Source: Luidia sarsii
Taxonomy: Eukaryota > Echinodermata > Asteroidea > Paxillosida > Luidiidae
Direction of reading: 5' to 3'
Length of the DNA stretch: 64,000 nucleotides
Assembly (NCBI GenBank): GCA_949987565.1
Contig: OX465104.1
Coordinates: 1,624,590 to 1,688,589 of the forward strand
The notes beneath the pieces are model-generated. The model did no database searches. It had not been told where the DNA came from and saw only the letters and a list, made by a program, of their open reading frames with translations. Below are positions 1 to 12,000 of this stretch, in pieces (positions within the stretch are counted from its first letter, which is position 1; every line of letters starts with the position of its first letter). Both the position numbers and the translations under genes were made by a program.

Positions 1-268
1 CTCTCTATCCCCTTCTTTCCTTAGCCCTTAACCTTGAGTGGCTTCAGCCTTGTTTTGGGTGAATCTTGGAATGTCAATTCCTATCTCCAGCCTTCCTGAG
101 TCCCTCTCTATCTCCTTCTTTCCTTAGCCCTTAACCTTGAATGGCTTTACAGCCTTGTTTTGGGCAGATTTGCATATTTTTTATTTTTTTAAATACGTTA
201 TTTGAGAAAGTGCATGCTTGCCCCATAATCTTTTAAAAATATTCGTCTACCCTCGACTCTCCCCTCAC

Positions 269-601
269 CTTCGATGGTCTTGATACCGGACTTGATCACG
301 TGCTCGCCGGAGGTCGACTTGATGCCGCCGCCAACACCGCCAACGACGCTGTCCGGGACTCCCCGGCCCAGCGGCGTGAAGGTCTGGCCCCCGCCTTTGG
401 CCAGCTTGTGAGGCGGCCCGCCGGCCAGCGAGGAAGCGACAGAGGCGACGGCGGAGGAGGAGGACGACGAAGAGGAGGAGGTGGCAGAGGCGACGGAGGG
501 AACCTCGCGCTTCCAGTCCGGGTACGGGCGGGAGTCCTCCTGGCCTCCGCCGCCCGGTCGCGACTTGGAGCCGAGAGCGATGATCTCGCCGGCCGGAAGA
601 A
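269..601 (-). CDS. internal exon of an unidentified minus-strand gene
   Basis: An open stretch of 111 codons is bounded on the minus strand by a good acceptor (ttcctttcacag, ending at 602) and donor (GAAG|gtgagg, at 269). It enters with 2 nt of a split codon and leaves with 1 nt. The GC-rich codon usage matches the certain exons of the window. The peptide starts LPAGEIIALGSKSRPGGGG, contains a run of serines and small residues (about residues 37-60), and ends near SGIKTIEG. It looks like a partly disordered linker. I do not recognise the family. The plus-strand ORF over the same bases lacks splice logic and is taken as its shadow. Neighbouring exons of this gene must lie outside the window on the left, or are too short to see at 602-1600. 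Confidence 0.5.
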
Positions 602-1104
602 CTGTGAAAGGAACGAATCCGTTTTGACTTTGACTCGAATCCAAAGACCTCTGGTTTGTATTTTCACAGGGAGAAGTGCCTCTCATCATCTAAGCTACCC
701 AGACCCCCCCCCCCAGTTGACTATTTGAGGAAGGCAACAATCTAACTTCTAAGGTTCAAAAAAAATTGTTTGCATCCGAATGAAAAACTGGAGGGCGAGA
801 TCCATGGTGACAGATATACGGCAGTTAATGGTTGAATGCTTCTGACTGGCGCCCCCAGTAGCAAAATCCATCATCCGATGCATCATATCTCAACGTACAA
901 TGGATAACTCATCGTAAGTTATGACAGGCAGTATGGTTTCTGTGCATCGCGCATTGTCTTGCGATTGATCGTAAGTTACGATGAGTTTGGTGAAATCGTC
1001 TGCTGGTCCCTTCTTGGTGACTTGAAAGCAAAAACCAAAACAACCCCAGCAATGAATGACTATGTTAGTTGCCTGTTTGGGAAGGCCACCATCTATCATA
1101 AATG

Positions 1105-1200
1105 TCTAAGGGCTGGATAAGCTCAGAGTGTAAGACCGCTGGTATGCAAAAGTCAAGTCAGGTTCAAGTCCTGGTCCGGTCAAAGTTTTCTATTCCATTT
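1105..1200 (+). repeat. tRNA-derived SINE fragment (family A)
   Basis: Starts GGGCTGGATAAGCTCAG (A-box-like) and carries GGTTCAAGTCC (B box), followed by the family tail GGTCAAAGTTTTC. Better copies lie at 22826 and 51570. The acceptor-stem halves do not pair, so this is a SINE and not a tRNA gene. Confidence 0.7.
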
Positions 1201-1666
1201 CTTCTTTTTTTCTTCATTTGTGTGAGGAATAAAATAATAATATAATAAAATGAGTCAAACAAACAAAGGAAAAGTTGACCGGGAACTGTTGAACAAACTG
1301 AAAAATTGGCAAAGAAAACTTTGAGTGGACCGGGACAAGTCGAACCCAAGAAATTAATCCCTGGTGAATAAAAATTAGAATAGTCAACACAACACGAACA
1401 TCACACAATGTTATTAATATTATAGACCACGACAGTGACCCCCCCCCCCCCAAAAAAAACGGCCAACAACGACAGAAACCCGGCCAGTAAGGACCTCCCA
1501 ACCAACCCCGAAGAAAAGATGCAATTCTCACTTCTCCGTCCGGGCAGTTTTTTCCCGAGCTGTTTGCTCCTATCCATGGTGAATTTGAGCTCCAAAAAGT
1601 CACCCAATCTTCAGCACATCCTACTCGTCTCGATCCCAAAAATAAAGTAAAAAAAAACAGCGTGGA

Positions 1667-1682
1667 ATAGCGCCCTCTCTTG
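1667..1682 (+). promoter_or_regulatory. CTCF-core-like motif upstream of TTLL12
   Basis: AATAGCGCCCTCTCTTGG lies about 150 bp before the TTLL12 ATG. On the other strand it reads AGAGGGCGC, close to the CTCF core. Near-identical motifs stand before TOP3A (48957), RPL10 (48509) and the sulfotransferase (26175). Binding is inferred only. Confidence 0.35.
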
Positions 1683-1690
1683 GTGTAATG

Positions 1691-1770
1691 AACGTGTTGG
1701 TTGATAGGGCGCCCTCTATTGATAGTAGGGAACTACTCTCAATAGAGGGCGCCCTATCGACCAACACGTT
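1691..1770. repeat. 80-bp near-perfect inverted repeat (hairpin)
   Basis: Arms of 32 bp (starting AACGTGTTGGTTGATAGG) are complementary to the right arm with one mismatch that would be a G-U pair in RNA. The 16-nt centre itself pairs partly (AGTAG/CTACT). Each arm contains GCGCCCTCTATTG. It ends 58 bp before the TTLL12 ATG, so it is in the promoter or 5' UTR. It may be a tiny foldback MITE. Confidence 0.8.
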
Positions 1771-1828
1771 GTTGTTTTTTGCACATGTGCATCTTGCGTC
1801 GCAACCTCACCTTTCCTCACCGACTGAC

Positions 1829-2961
1829 ATGGAAAACGGCCTGAAAACGGACGATTTCAGCCACTTTGTCGAGCTTCACAAGCCCCAGCTCGAAAAGTCC
1901 GGCGTGCCCGAACATGTCTGGCACAGTCTGTTTACTAAACTCGAAGCCCAGGTAGTCTGAGACATATTGTTGCCTAAACTAGAGTTAGTCAAAGAAATTA
2001 AAAAAACAATTCCGTGGGCGTGGCATAAGCATTTTGGTGGGGTGGCAATTGGTATTTAAATGTAAATATCTCATTCAAACCAGACAGTCTTGTTCAATTG
2101 TTGTGTCAAGTTTCCTGTACAGCCGAGAATGGTTAAATCCCTGAAATACTCCAAAGCACAAATGATGTTCATGAATTTCGTAAATAAAACTGTATGATGA
2201 AATGTACGAACTACGATGATATGGCATTACGTGAATACAGAACTGAATAGTCTACACTACAGTACAGACACAGTAATGGACCACAAACTGACGGAGGGGT
2301 TGTCCAAATAAGTCACAAACTCTCTTTTTCCATTCTGCCGTTGAAAAAAGGTCCTGCTAAGTGCTGCTAGGATTGAAACGTCAGTCGTCGGGCCATCGTC
2401 ATTTTTGAGATTTGCATTTTGGTCATTTTACTTTTTTAGTCCAAGTATTCAGTAATCAGTTTTCCCCATTCTTGTGAAAATGTGTATATATTATCGCTCT
2501 AAATCAGCAAATGAGACAAGAGAAGAGTGACATTTGGGTTGGCAAGGCAACTCCATGCATCGTGACCTCATGTCAGTCATGTGACCTCTTCATCAGCTCT
2601 TGTAGTTGTACGCTCAAGCAAAGTTTAGTGTCGTATCACTATCACAGGTATCAGCTCTTAGAGGTTAGCAATGGACCACCCCCGGCTGTCATAGCGTCTG
2701 ACTTGTGAAATTCCCCTCCCGGTCAAAAATACCTGCACCACTTACCCTAATCAGTTTTTACCATTCTTGTAAAAATGGGTCTACAAATCGCTCGTAATCA
2801 GCAAATGAGACAAGACAAGAGTGACATCGCGGTTGGCAAGGCAAGATTAAGGCAACTCCATGCATCGTGACCTCTTCAGCTCTTGTGTACTCAAGCAAAG
2901 TTTGATGTTGTATTGGCTCTTTGAGGTTAGCCCCGGCTGTCATAGCATCTGACTTTAACCT

Positions 2962-3015
<54 letters not shown>

Positions 3016-6000
3016 CTGCCAGGTTTTTGACGCAGGGGAGAAGTTCATGCTGACCTACATGAGTGACGATGACAACGATGATGAGGATGACGCAGAGGAG
3101 GACGAGGCGACAGAGACAGGAGACGCCAAGGAAGAGGAGTCAAAGGACCAGGGTCAGGGGTCGGCGACCCAGACCGCCACTCCCAAGCTGAAAGTGGTGG
3201 TATCGGACGAGGAAGGTCTCGAAGCTTCTGATGAAAACAGGTAATTTGTTTTTTTGGGGGAAAGGGTAAATTTTTGATTGATAATTAGCACTCTGTGCTC
3301 GTTGCTTTGCCCGATTGCCTGGTGACTTTGCATTGAGGAGAATGTAATTCAATGATGGTTTGCCCTACTTGACGTAATAAGTACTATGTGCTCAGTGCTT
3401 TGCCCGATTGCCTGCTGTATACAATCAGCTCCGCCCGGATTCAAACCCGCGACTCCCGCTTTCTAGTGCAGACGTCTCAACCACTGGACCACCGAGCTGG
3501 TCGAGGTCAATGGCTGATTTGGATAATAGAGGCGGATGCCTCATTGCATCATAACATGAGGTTTGTGATGATGAGGAGAATGTAATTCAATGAGGGTTTA
3601 CCCGACTCGACGTGATCAATCCAGATCCAGGCGAAGTTATCTTTTTGCAATTTAAAAAAAATAATAATAATAAAAAATGGTTCCCCTTTCCCCCTCTCAG
3701 CATTTACCTGATAGAGGTTAGCTCTTAGAGGTTAGCCATGGGCCGCCCCTGGCTGTCATAGCGTCTGACTTGTCAAATTCCCCTCCCGGTCAAAAATACC
3801 TGCACCACTTACCCTAATCTGTAATCAGTTTTTACCATTCTTGTAAAAATGGGTCTACAAATCGCTCGTAATCAGCAAATGAGACAAGAGAAGAGTGACA
3901 TCGCGGTTGGCAAGGCAAGATTAAGGCAACCCCATGCATCATGACCTCTTCAGCTCTTGTGTACTCAAGCAAAGTTTGATGTCGTATCACTATCACTATC
4001 ACTATTTGCCCGACTCGACGTGATCAATCCAGATCCAGGCGAAGTTATCTTTTTGCAATTTAAAAAAAAAATAATAATAATAAAAAATGGTTCCCCTTTC
4101 CCCCTCTCAGCATTTACCTGATAGATCACGCCTGGACCTATCGCTTTGAGGATGCCCGCAGGCAGCTCCGAGAAATCCCCGACATCCTGGCCCGAATGAC
4201 GGCCCTTATGGAGCTGGGCTCTCCCAAGGGGGAGGGGGAGGGGAAGGCAGAGGTGAAGGAGGACGAGGGTCAACTCGTTGAGAGGGTCCTCCACGAGTCC
4301 TGGAAGTACAGTCGGACCTACAGCATCAATGCCAAGGTACCGGCCACTTTCCCAATTCCGAAGAACATTCATCCAATTAAAATTACATTTATCCAATTAA
4401 GATTACATTTATCCCATTGAAATTACATTTATCCAATCAAAATTACATTTATCCAATTAAAATCACATTTATCCAATTAAAATTACATTATCCAATTAAA
4501 ATCACATTTATCCAATTAAAATTACATTATCCAATTAAAATTACATTATCCAATTAAAATTACATTATCCAATTAAGATTATTACATTTATCCACTTAAA
4601 ATGACATTTATCCAATCAAAATTATTACATTTATCCAATTAAGATTACATTTATCCAATTAAAATTATTACATTTATCCAATCAAAATGACATTTATCAA
4701 ATTTAAATGACATTATCCAATTAAAATGACATTTATCCAATTAAAATGACATTTATCCAATAAAAATGACATTTATCCAATTAAAATGACATTTATCCTA
4801 TTAAATTAACATTTATCCAATAAAATTACATTTATCTGATTAAAATAACATTTATCCAATTCAAATGACTTTTACCAATTAAAATTACATTTATCCTATT
4901 AAATTAAAATTTATCCAATTAAAATATCATGTATCCAATTAAAATAACATATATCCTATCGAAATTACATTTATCCAATTAAAATTACATTTGTCCAATT
5001 CTAATCAGCTGAAAATGTTCCTCTGTTTCTTTTTTGTTTCTCTTAAACATTTGTATTTTTCCGCTTGAAATAACCTAATAGGGCCTGATTGCCGAGGAGA
5101 GGCAACCCATCTGGTACATCCTGGACGAGTTTGGCTCCAAGATTCAACACGCCGACGACCCCAGCTGCCGACTGGTGCCCTTCCTCTACATCCCCAAGCA
5201 GATTGCCTTCTCCCTGCTCTTCCCAATCGCCGATATGGACTACGGAGGTAGGAGCAATCCTTGAAAAGCAGAAAGGTTTCTCAGAAGAAAATTGAATATC
5301 AAAACTTAGGAGGACCCGACGTTTCGATCCTGGCAGGACCTTTCTCAAAAGCCGGAAGGTTTCGTAGAAAGAAACAAATATCGGAATTTAGGAGGGCCTG
5401 ACGTTTCGATCCTAGCAGGACCTTTCTCAAAGGAAGAAAGGTTTCTCAGAAGAAAGTTGAATATCAAAACTTAGGAGGACCTGATATTTCAATCCTAGCA
5501 GGACCTTTCTCAAAGGCAGAAAGGTTTCTCAGAAGAAAGTTGAATATCAAAACTTAGGAGGACCCAACGTTTCAATCCTGGCAGGACCTTTCTCAAAGAC
5601 AGTAGGGTCTCTCGTGAGAAGAAAGTTGAATATCAAAACTTAGGAGGGCCTGACGTTTCAATCCTAGCAGGACCTTTCTCAAAGACAGAAATGTTTCTCA
5701 GAAGAAAGTTGAAAGCCAAACGTAGGATCGAAATGTCAGGCCTTCCTTATATCTGACATTCGCTTTTTGGTCATTTTACTCACTAAGCAGTTTGCAACAC
5801 TTTTGCATATTACTCCAGCAGAAAATTGAGTCATGAGCAAAAAAAAAATGTTGACGCCAGCTCTTAGATGGCGGCGTTAACAAGTACGGTGTGATAATCG
5901 CCCAAAAATATAAAAACAGTAGTCTGGTTCCGGCTCCATGAACACGGTGGTCCCATTGCACCTGTGCGTGGACTAAAACGTCATGTCGGATGGGTGGATT

Positions 6001-9000
6001 GTTGGATTGCCTGACCACCAGGTTGTATTAAAGTCAGATTGCCAGATTTGAAATCCTGATACATGGATGGGGACCACCCGGTTGAGGTCGATGGCTGATT
6101 CAAATAATAGAGGCGGATGCCTCATTGCATCATAACATGATGTTTGTGATGAGGAGGAGAATGTCATTCAATGAGGGTTTGCCCGACTCGACGTGATCAA
6201 TCCAGATCCAGTCGAAGTTATCTTTTTGCCTTTTAAAAAAAATATATTTTTGTTTAATTTCATAACATGATGTTTGTGATGAGGAGGAGAATGTAATTCA
6301 ATGAGGGTTTGCCCGACTCGACGTGCTAAATCCAGATCCAGTCGAAGTTATCTTTTTGCCATTTAAAAAAAAAAAAAAAAAAAAAAATCTCCTTTCCGAT
6401 TCTCGCAGACGACGTGACGGTGGACTACGCCTTTGCGCACCAGGACCCCGTCGCGCGGGAGGTGCATCTCCTGCCCTGGCGGCCGCGCGACCTGACCCGC
6501 CTCCCGGCCGTCCAGCCCAAGCCCTCGCCGGACTACCTGGCCGCAGTCGTCAGCTTCACGCCGCCCGATCCGGACGCCGTCCGGTCGCCGGTGCTGCGGG
6601 GCGTCGACGAACAGCGGCCGCTGCGGGTGTTCAGCGAGCAAGCGCAGGTGCGGAACAACCTGCGGCACCCGCGCTTTGTCCTCGTGGACAACGAGGAGGA
6701 GGCGGACATCCTGTACCTGGTCAACAGCTGCAAGGACTACAGGTCAGCCGGGAGTGACGTCCCCCTCCCTGTGGTTTTTCTCAGACCCTTTTAAAGCCCC
6801 CTACACAACATTGGTCGAGGTTTATTGATGGAACTTAAAATGTAAACAGTGTATTTAATCAAGTTTGTTATTTTCTTACAAATTTTGTGCTTAAAGCCCC
6901 TACACAACATTGGTCGAGGTTTATTGATGGAACTTAAAATGTATGCAGTGTATTTAATCAAGTTTGTTATTTTCTTACAAATTTTGAATTAGATTTTGTG
7001 CTTAAAGCCCCTACACAACATTGGTCGAGGTTTATTGATGGAACTTAGAATGTAAACAGTGTATTTAATCAAGTTTGTTATTTTCTTACAAATTTTGAAT
7101 TAGATTTTGTGCTTAAAGCCCCTACACAACATTGGTCGAGGTTTATTGATGGAACTTAGAATGTAAACAGTGTATTTAATCAAGTTTGTTATTTTCTTAC
7201 AAATTTTGAATTAAATTTTGTGCTTAAAGCCCCTACACAACATTGGTCGAGGTCAAAGAATAGCATCCGTACGTTGTCTGATCCAACATATGCATGAAAT
7301 AGCACACCTGTGAAATTTTCAGCTCAATCTGCCAACCGAGTCTCAAGAAAATCGTGAAAAATTGCCATCGATTGACCGTGACGTCATCTCATGAATATTT
7401 ATGAGGTCATGAACTTTTCAGATTTTCACATTGAAATGAGCATATTTGGCCAACGGAGCGAGATTTTTTTCATTTTTTCTTTGATATCTATTGGGGACAT
7501 GGTTTAGAAACACCTTCCGGAGCCAAAATGTCGTTACGCAATCATGACGTCATCAAAATGTGTGATTTTAAAACACATATAAGGCATTGGCCGATCATCT
7601 CGAAATTTGGTATGTAGTTAGCTATCGTGCTAGACATTCCAAATCTAAAGTTTGGAACCGAAGGACCATTGTTTATATTTTTTATGAATTTTTGAATACC
7701 ACACTCGAGTCCCATAGGCTTTGTGCACAAAATATGTACATGCGTTTTGGAGTAGGAATGGGGCTATTCTATGACTTGTTACAAACAGAAGCGGAAAAGC
7801 TCTATGCTCTGTTTCACAACAGACATATATTTCTCGTCTTGTTTTTTTTTTTTTTTTTTTGCACTGTGTCCAGTCAGGTGGATATAGGTTCATATTTTGT
7901 CACCCTTCTCCCCCCAGGAAGATATCCACTGAGACCCACCAGTACGTCAACCAGTTCCCCGGAGAGAAGCTCATCATCACCAAGGACATGTTGGCCCTGA
8001 CCTCCAGGTCAGGGGTCGGGCTCAAGGACCAGTCGGGAGCCCTGACCTGGCCCAAGTGGCTGCCGGTCACCTTTGACCTCTGGCAGAGCCTCCCTCAGTT
8101 TGTCTCCTATTTCCAGCAACAGCAGAAGAAGTAAGTTCTGTTCGAATTTTCTTTCATCAATCTCCAAAATTAGAGGGCCTGACGTTTTCATCCTAGGAGG
8201 ACCTTTGTCAAATATCATTTGCCTTTGAGAAAGGTCCTGCTAGGATCGAAACCTCAGGCCCTTTAACTTTTGAGATTCACGTATTGCTGGTCATTTTAGT
8301 CAGTGAGCAGTTTGCAACAGTTTTTTGTATTTACTTCAAGAATTTGATTGATTGTTATTTTGTTTCATATTTTTGTATTTTCTTTCATTTAGATTCTCTG
8401 CCAGAAAAAAATCTCTATTAAAGTCTATTTCTCTTCACAATTTGCCTTAGAATTTGCACAAGGAAACTTGACATGAACGAAATGATTGAATGAAAATTTT
8501 GGCATGAAAATTTGTTGATTATTTGGGGATTCCAGGATCTATTGGCTTGATAACTCTGATGATATAGAATGCTGGTGCTTAAACGGCAAATACAACATTG
8601 GGAAAATTGGAAAACATTGATGTCCACAGATTTCCTTCTACTTTACACAGTTTGTAGATGGTCATGATAGAATCTTCATATTGAAATCTTACGGTCTGGG
8701 ATGCTGTAATTCTCGAGAAGTCTTCACTCAAACATCGACAAATAGTTTATTACTCGCAAGTAATAAACTATTTCTTACACTACAGAACGGTGCGAAAACC
8801 GAGACTTTTTTTGCCTTTTTCTACTTTATCAGATCACCATTTGAGTTAAAACCTTCGCAGGATTTTATATTTTTATTTTTTTTGAATGTTTAATGGTTTA
8901 ACACACAAACTGTGGCAATGTTTTGACCTCCATTAATGTTGTATAGTGCCTTTAAAACTATTCAACTCAACTATTCAACTATTCAACAGGTCAACTTTTC

Positions 9001-12000
9001 CTTGCCATTTTACCCAAAAAAAAGGAAAAACCCCGTGACACTGGAAGTGTCTACGTGTGGGAAGTGTTTCAAAATTTAGGAGGGCCTGACGTTTTGATCT
9101 TAGAAGGACCTTTCTCAAAATCAGAAAGGTTTCCCAGAAAAAAAATAAATATCAAAATTTAGGAGGGCGTGACGTTTCAATCCTAGCAGGACCTTTCTCA
9201 AAGGCAGAAAGGTTTCTCAGAAGAAAATTGAATATTAAAACTTAGGAGGACCTGACGTTTCGATCCTAGAAGGACCTTTCTCAAAGGCAGAAAGGTTTCT
9301 CAGAAGAAAGTTGAATATCAAAACTTAGGAGGACCTGACGTTTCGATCCTAGCAGGACCTTTCTCAAAGGCAGAAAGGTTTCTCAGAAGAAAGTTGAATA
9401 TCAAAACTTAGGAGGACCTGACATTTCAATCCTAGAAGGACCTTTCTCAAAGGCAGAAAGGTTTCTCAGAAGAAAGTTGAATATCAAAACTTAGGAGGAC
9501 CTGACATTTCGATCCTAGAAGGACCTTTCTCAAAGGCAGAAAGGTTTCTCAGAAGAAAGTTGAATATCAAAACTTAGGAGGACCTGACGTTTCGATCCTA
9601 GCAGGACCTTTCTCAAAGACAGAAATGTTTCTCAGAAGAAAGTTGAATAGCCAATCGAAATGTCAGGCCTTCCTTATTTCTGACATTCGCTTTTTGGTCA
9701 TTTTACTCAGTTAGCAGTTTGCAACACTTTTGCATATTACTCCAGCAGAAAATTGAGTCAAAATTTGCGTTTCCTTTCCACAGGGGCGCGGCCAACATCT
9801 GGATCTGCAAGCCATTCAACCTGGCAAGGGCTCTGGACACTTCGGTGACGGACAACCTGAACCAGATCATCCGACAAACGGAGGAAGACATCCCCAAGGT
9901 ACCCTGACAACCTCCCCGACTCCCTCCCAGAAACATTGGTCGAGGTCAAAGAATACGTTGTCTGATCCAACATATGCATGAAATAGCACACCTGTGAAAA
10001 TTTCAGCTCAATCCGCCAACCGAGTCTCGAGAAAATAGTGAAAAAATGCTTCATTTGTTTCGCGAAAATGCAGCATTCAACGTATTGTTCCGAAAAATCG
10101 TTTAGATTTATGTAGGCGCGAGACGTAAACTATTTCTTTTACTCATTTCTCCCAAAATACAACATTTTAGACAGAAATGTTTCAGTGCGAGGTTTCTACC
10201 ATAACCATCTTCAAACTGTATAAGTTTCATGTAAATCTGTAAATCATTTCTGTTTTTCAATCTTACCAATGTTGTGTAGGGGCTTTAAGGCCAAGTTTAT
10301 ATTTGTAAAGTGCATTGAAGCATCTTTGATACATAATACACTATACAAATGCAGTTTATTATTATTTTTTTATTTTTTTATAAGTCTGGCATCCCGTCTC
10401 TACCAATGGCCCCTTTTTGTTTCACTGCACAGGTGGCCTGCGAGTACCTGACCGATCCGGTCCTCTTCGTCCGTGACGGCATCGGTCCCGTCAAGTTTGA
10501 TCTCCGCTACATCGTCCTCCTCTCCTCCGTCCAGCCGCTCAAAGTCCACATCTTTGACATCTTCTGGCTGCGCTTCGCCAACAAGTGAGTTTCTCCGTTT
10601 TGAAAATTGCCGGGATAGTGCCTTGCTCGAAGGCTGCCGCTATGGGTCCCAGCCTCATTCACATGAAAAAAGTTAGAGGGCCTGACGTTTTGATCCTAGC
10701 AGGACCTTTCTCAAAGGCAAAGTGACGAGGACATACACAGACAGTCAGGGGAAGGAAATCCCTGACACACATGACAGAGGAAGGACAGAGGGGAAGGGAG
10801 TGGGATGCAGATGTACACCAAGGGAGGGGAGATCAAAGGGAAAACAAACAAAAGGGTGGGGAGGATCAAAGGGACGGGAGGGAGATCAAAGGGAAAACAA
10901 ACAAAAGGGCGGGGAGGATCAAAGGGACGGGAGGGAGATCAAAGGGAAAACAAACAAAAGGGTTGGGAGGATCAAAGGGACGGGAGGGAGGTGGGAGATC
11001 AAAGGGGAAAGGGACAGGGAAGATGAAAGAAAAGAGGGATGAATGAAGTGAGGATTAGTCATTAGTTTTCCTTCTGTCATGTGTGTCAGGGCTTTCCTTC
11101 CCCTGACTGTGTATGTCCTTGTCACTTTGCCTTTGAGAAAGGTCCTGCTAGGATCGAAACGTCAGGCCCTCTAACTTTTGAGATTCATGTATTACAGGCT
11201 TTCTGATAATCCCTCTTTTGTGTTCACTCCTCCACACTTTGAGACTCCTCCTCTTTCCCCCTCCTCTCACTAATCCCTACCCTACTCCTTGCCCTTCCCT
11301 TTGATCTCACCCTACCAGCTTTCCTCTGTGTCCTTGTGTTTCTCATCCGTGTCCTATTCACTCTCTTCCCCCTTCCTTTGTGTACATGTATCTGTTTTGT
11401 CCTTGTCACTCTGCCTTTGAGAAAGGTCCTGCTAGGATTGAAACGTCAGGCCCACAATTTTTTAGATTTTCAGAATTCACTAAACAAGAACAATAAACAC
11501 CATGAAATAAAAATCAGTCTGTGTACACTCTGTGTACGAGGAAGTCAATCCTGGCTCGGTCGTCTTTAGGCTGAAAAGATTTTTTGTTTGAAACTTTGAC
11601 AATGGTGGTGCCCGGATTCAGAGGGTTTGACGCTTAGCAACACAACCGGCGCTCCGAATGCGCAGGTCCCGGCGCAAAGTGGCCGAGACACGCAGTGTCA
11701 GCAAATGCGCCTGACGACACCTTTTTCCCTTTCTCTTAGGCCGTTTCTGCTGGAGGCGTTCGACGAGTACCAGAGGCATTTCACCGTCATGAACTACAAG
11801 ACGGAGGGGCCGGGCGAGAACTTTTACCAGGTGAGTCTTTTATCAGGTGGTTCACTGAATGACCCACTGTGTGCACTCTGAATAGGGTTATTGCATCCAC
11901 ACAGTCCCTGGTATTAGTCAGCTGAATGCAGGCACTGTGGTTCACTGAATGGCCCACTGTGTGCACTCTGAATAGGGTTATTGCATCCACACAGTCCCTG

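Larger units (their letters stand above)
602..1828. other. region upstream of TTLL12
   Basis: No coding exon is recognised. The interval holds a degenerate copy of a short inverted-repeat family (about 870-1010, with an ATCGTAAGTTACGATGAG-like core), a tRNA-derived SINE fragment (about 1105-1200), C and A runs near 1440, and a perfect-looking hairpin just before the TTLL12 start. It should contain the TTLL12 promoter and possibly that of the minus-strand gene. Confidence 0.5.
2452..4008. repeat. diverged tandem duplications in TTLL12 introns 1-2
   Basis: A 200-290 bp unit containing AATCAGCAAATGAGACAAGA and CAAGCAAAGTTTGATGT occurs three times: about 2452-2650, 2749-2912 and 3825-3985. The second and third copies, with flanks 2653-2912 and 3717-3985, are nearly identical. 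Exon 2 (3023-3240) lies between them, so related sequence stands in both flanking introns. Confidence 0.75.
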
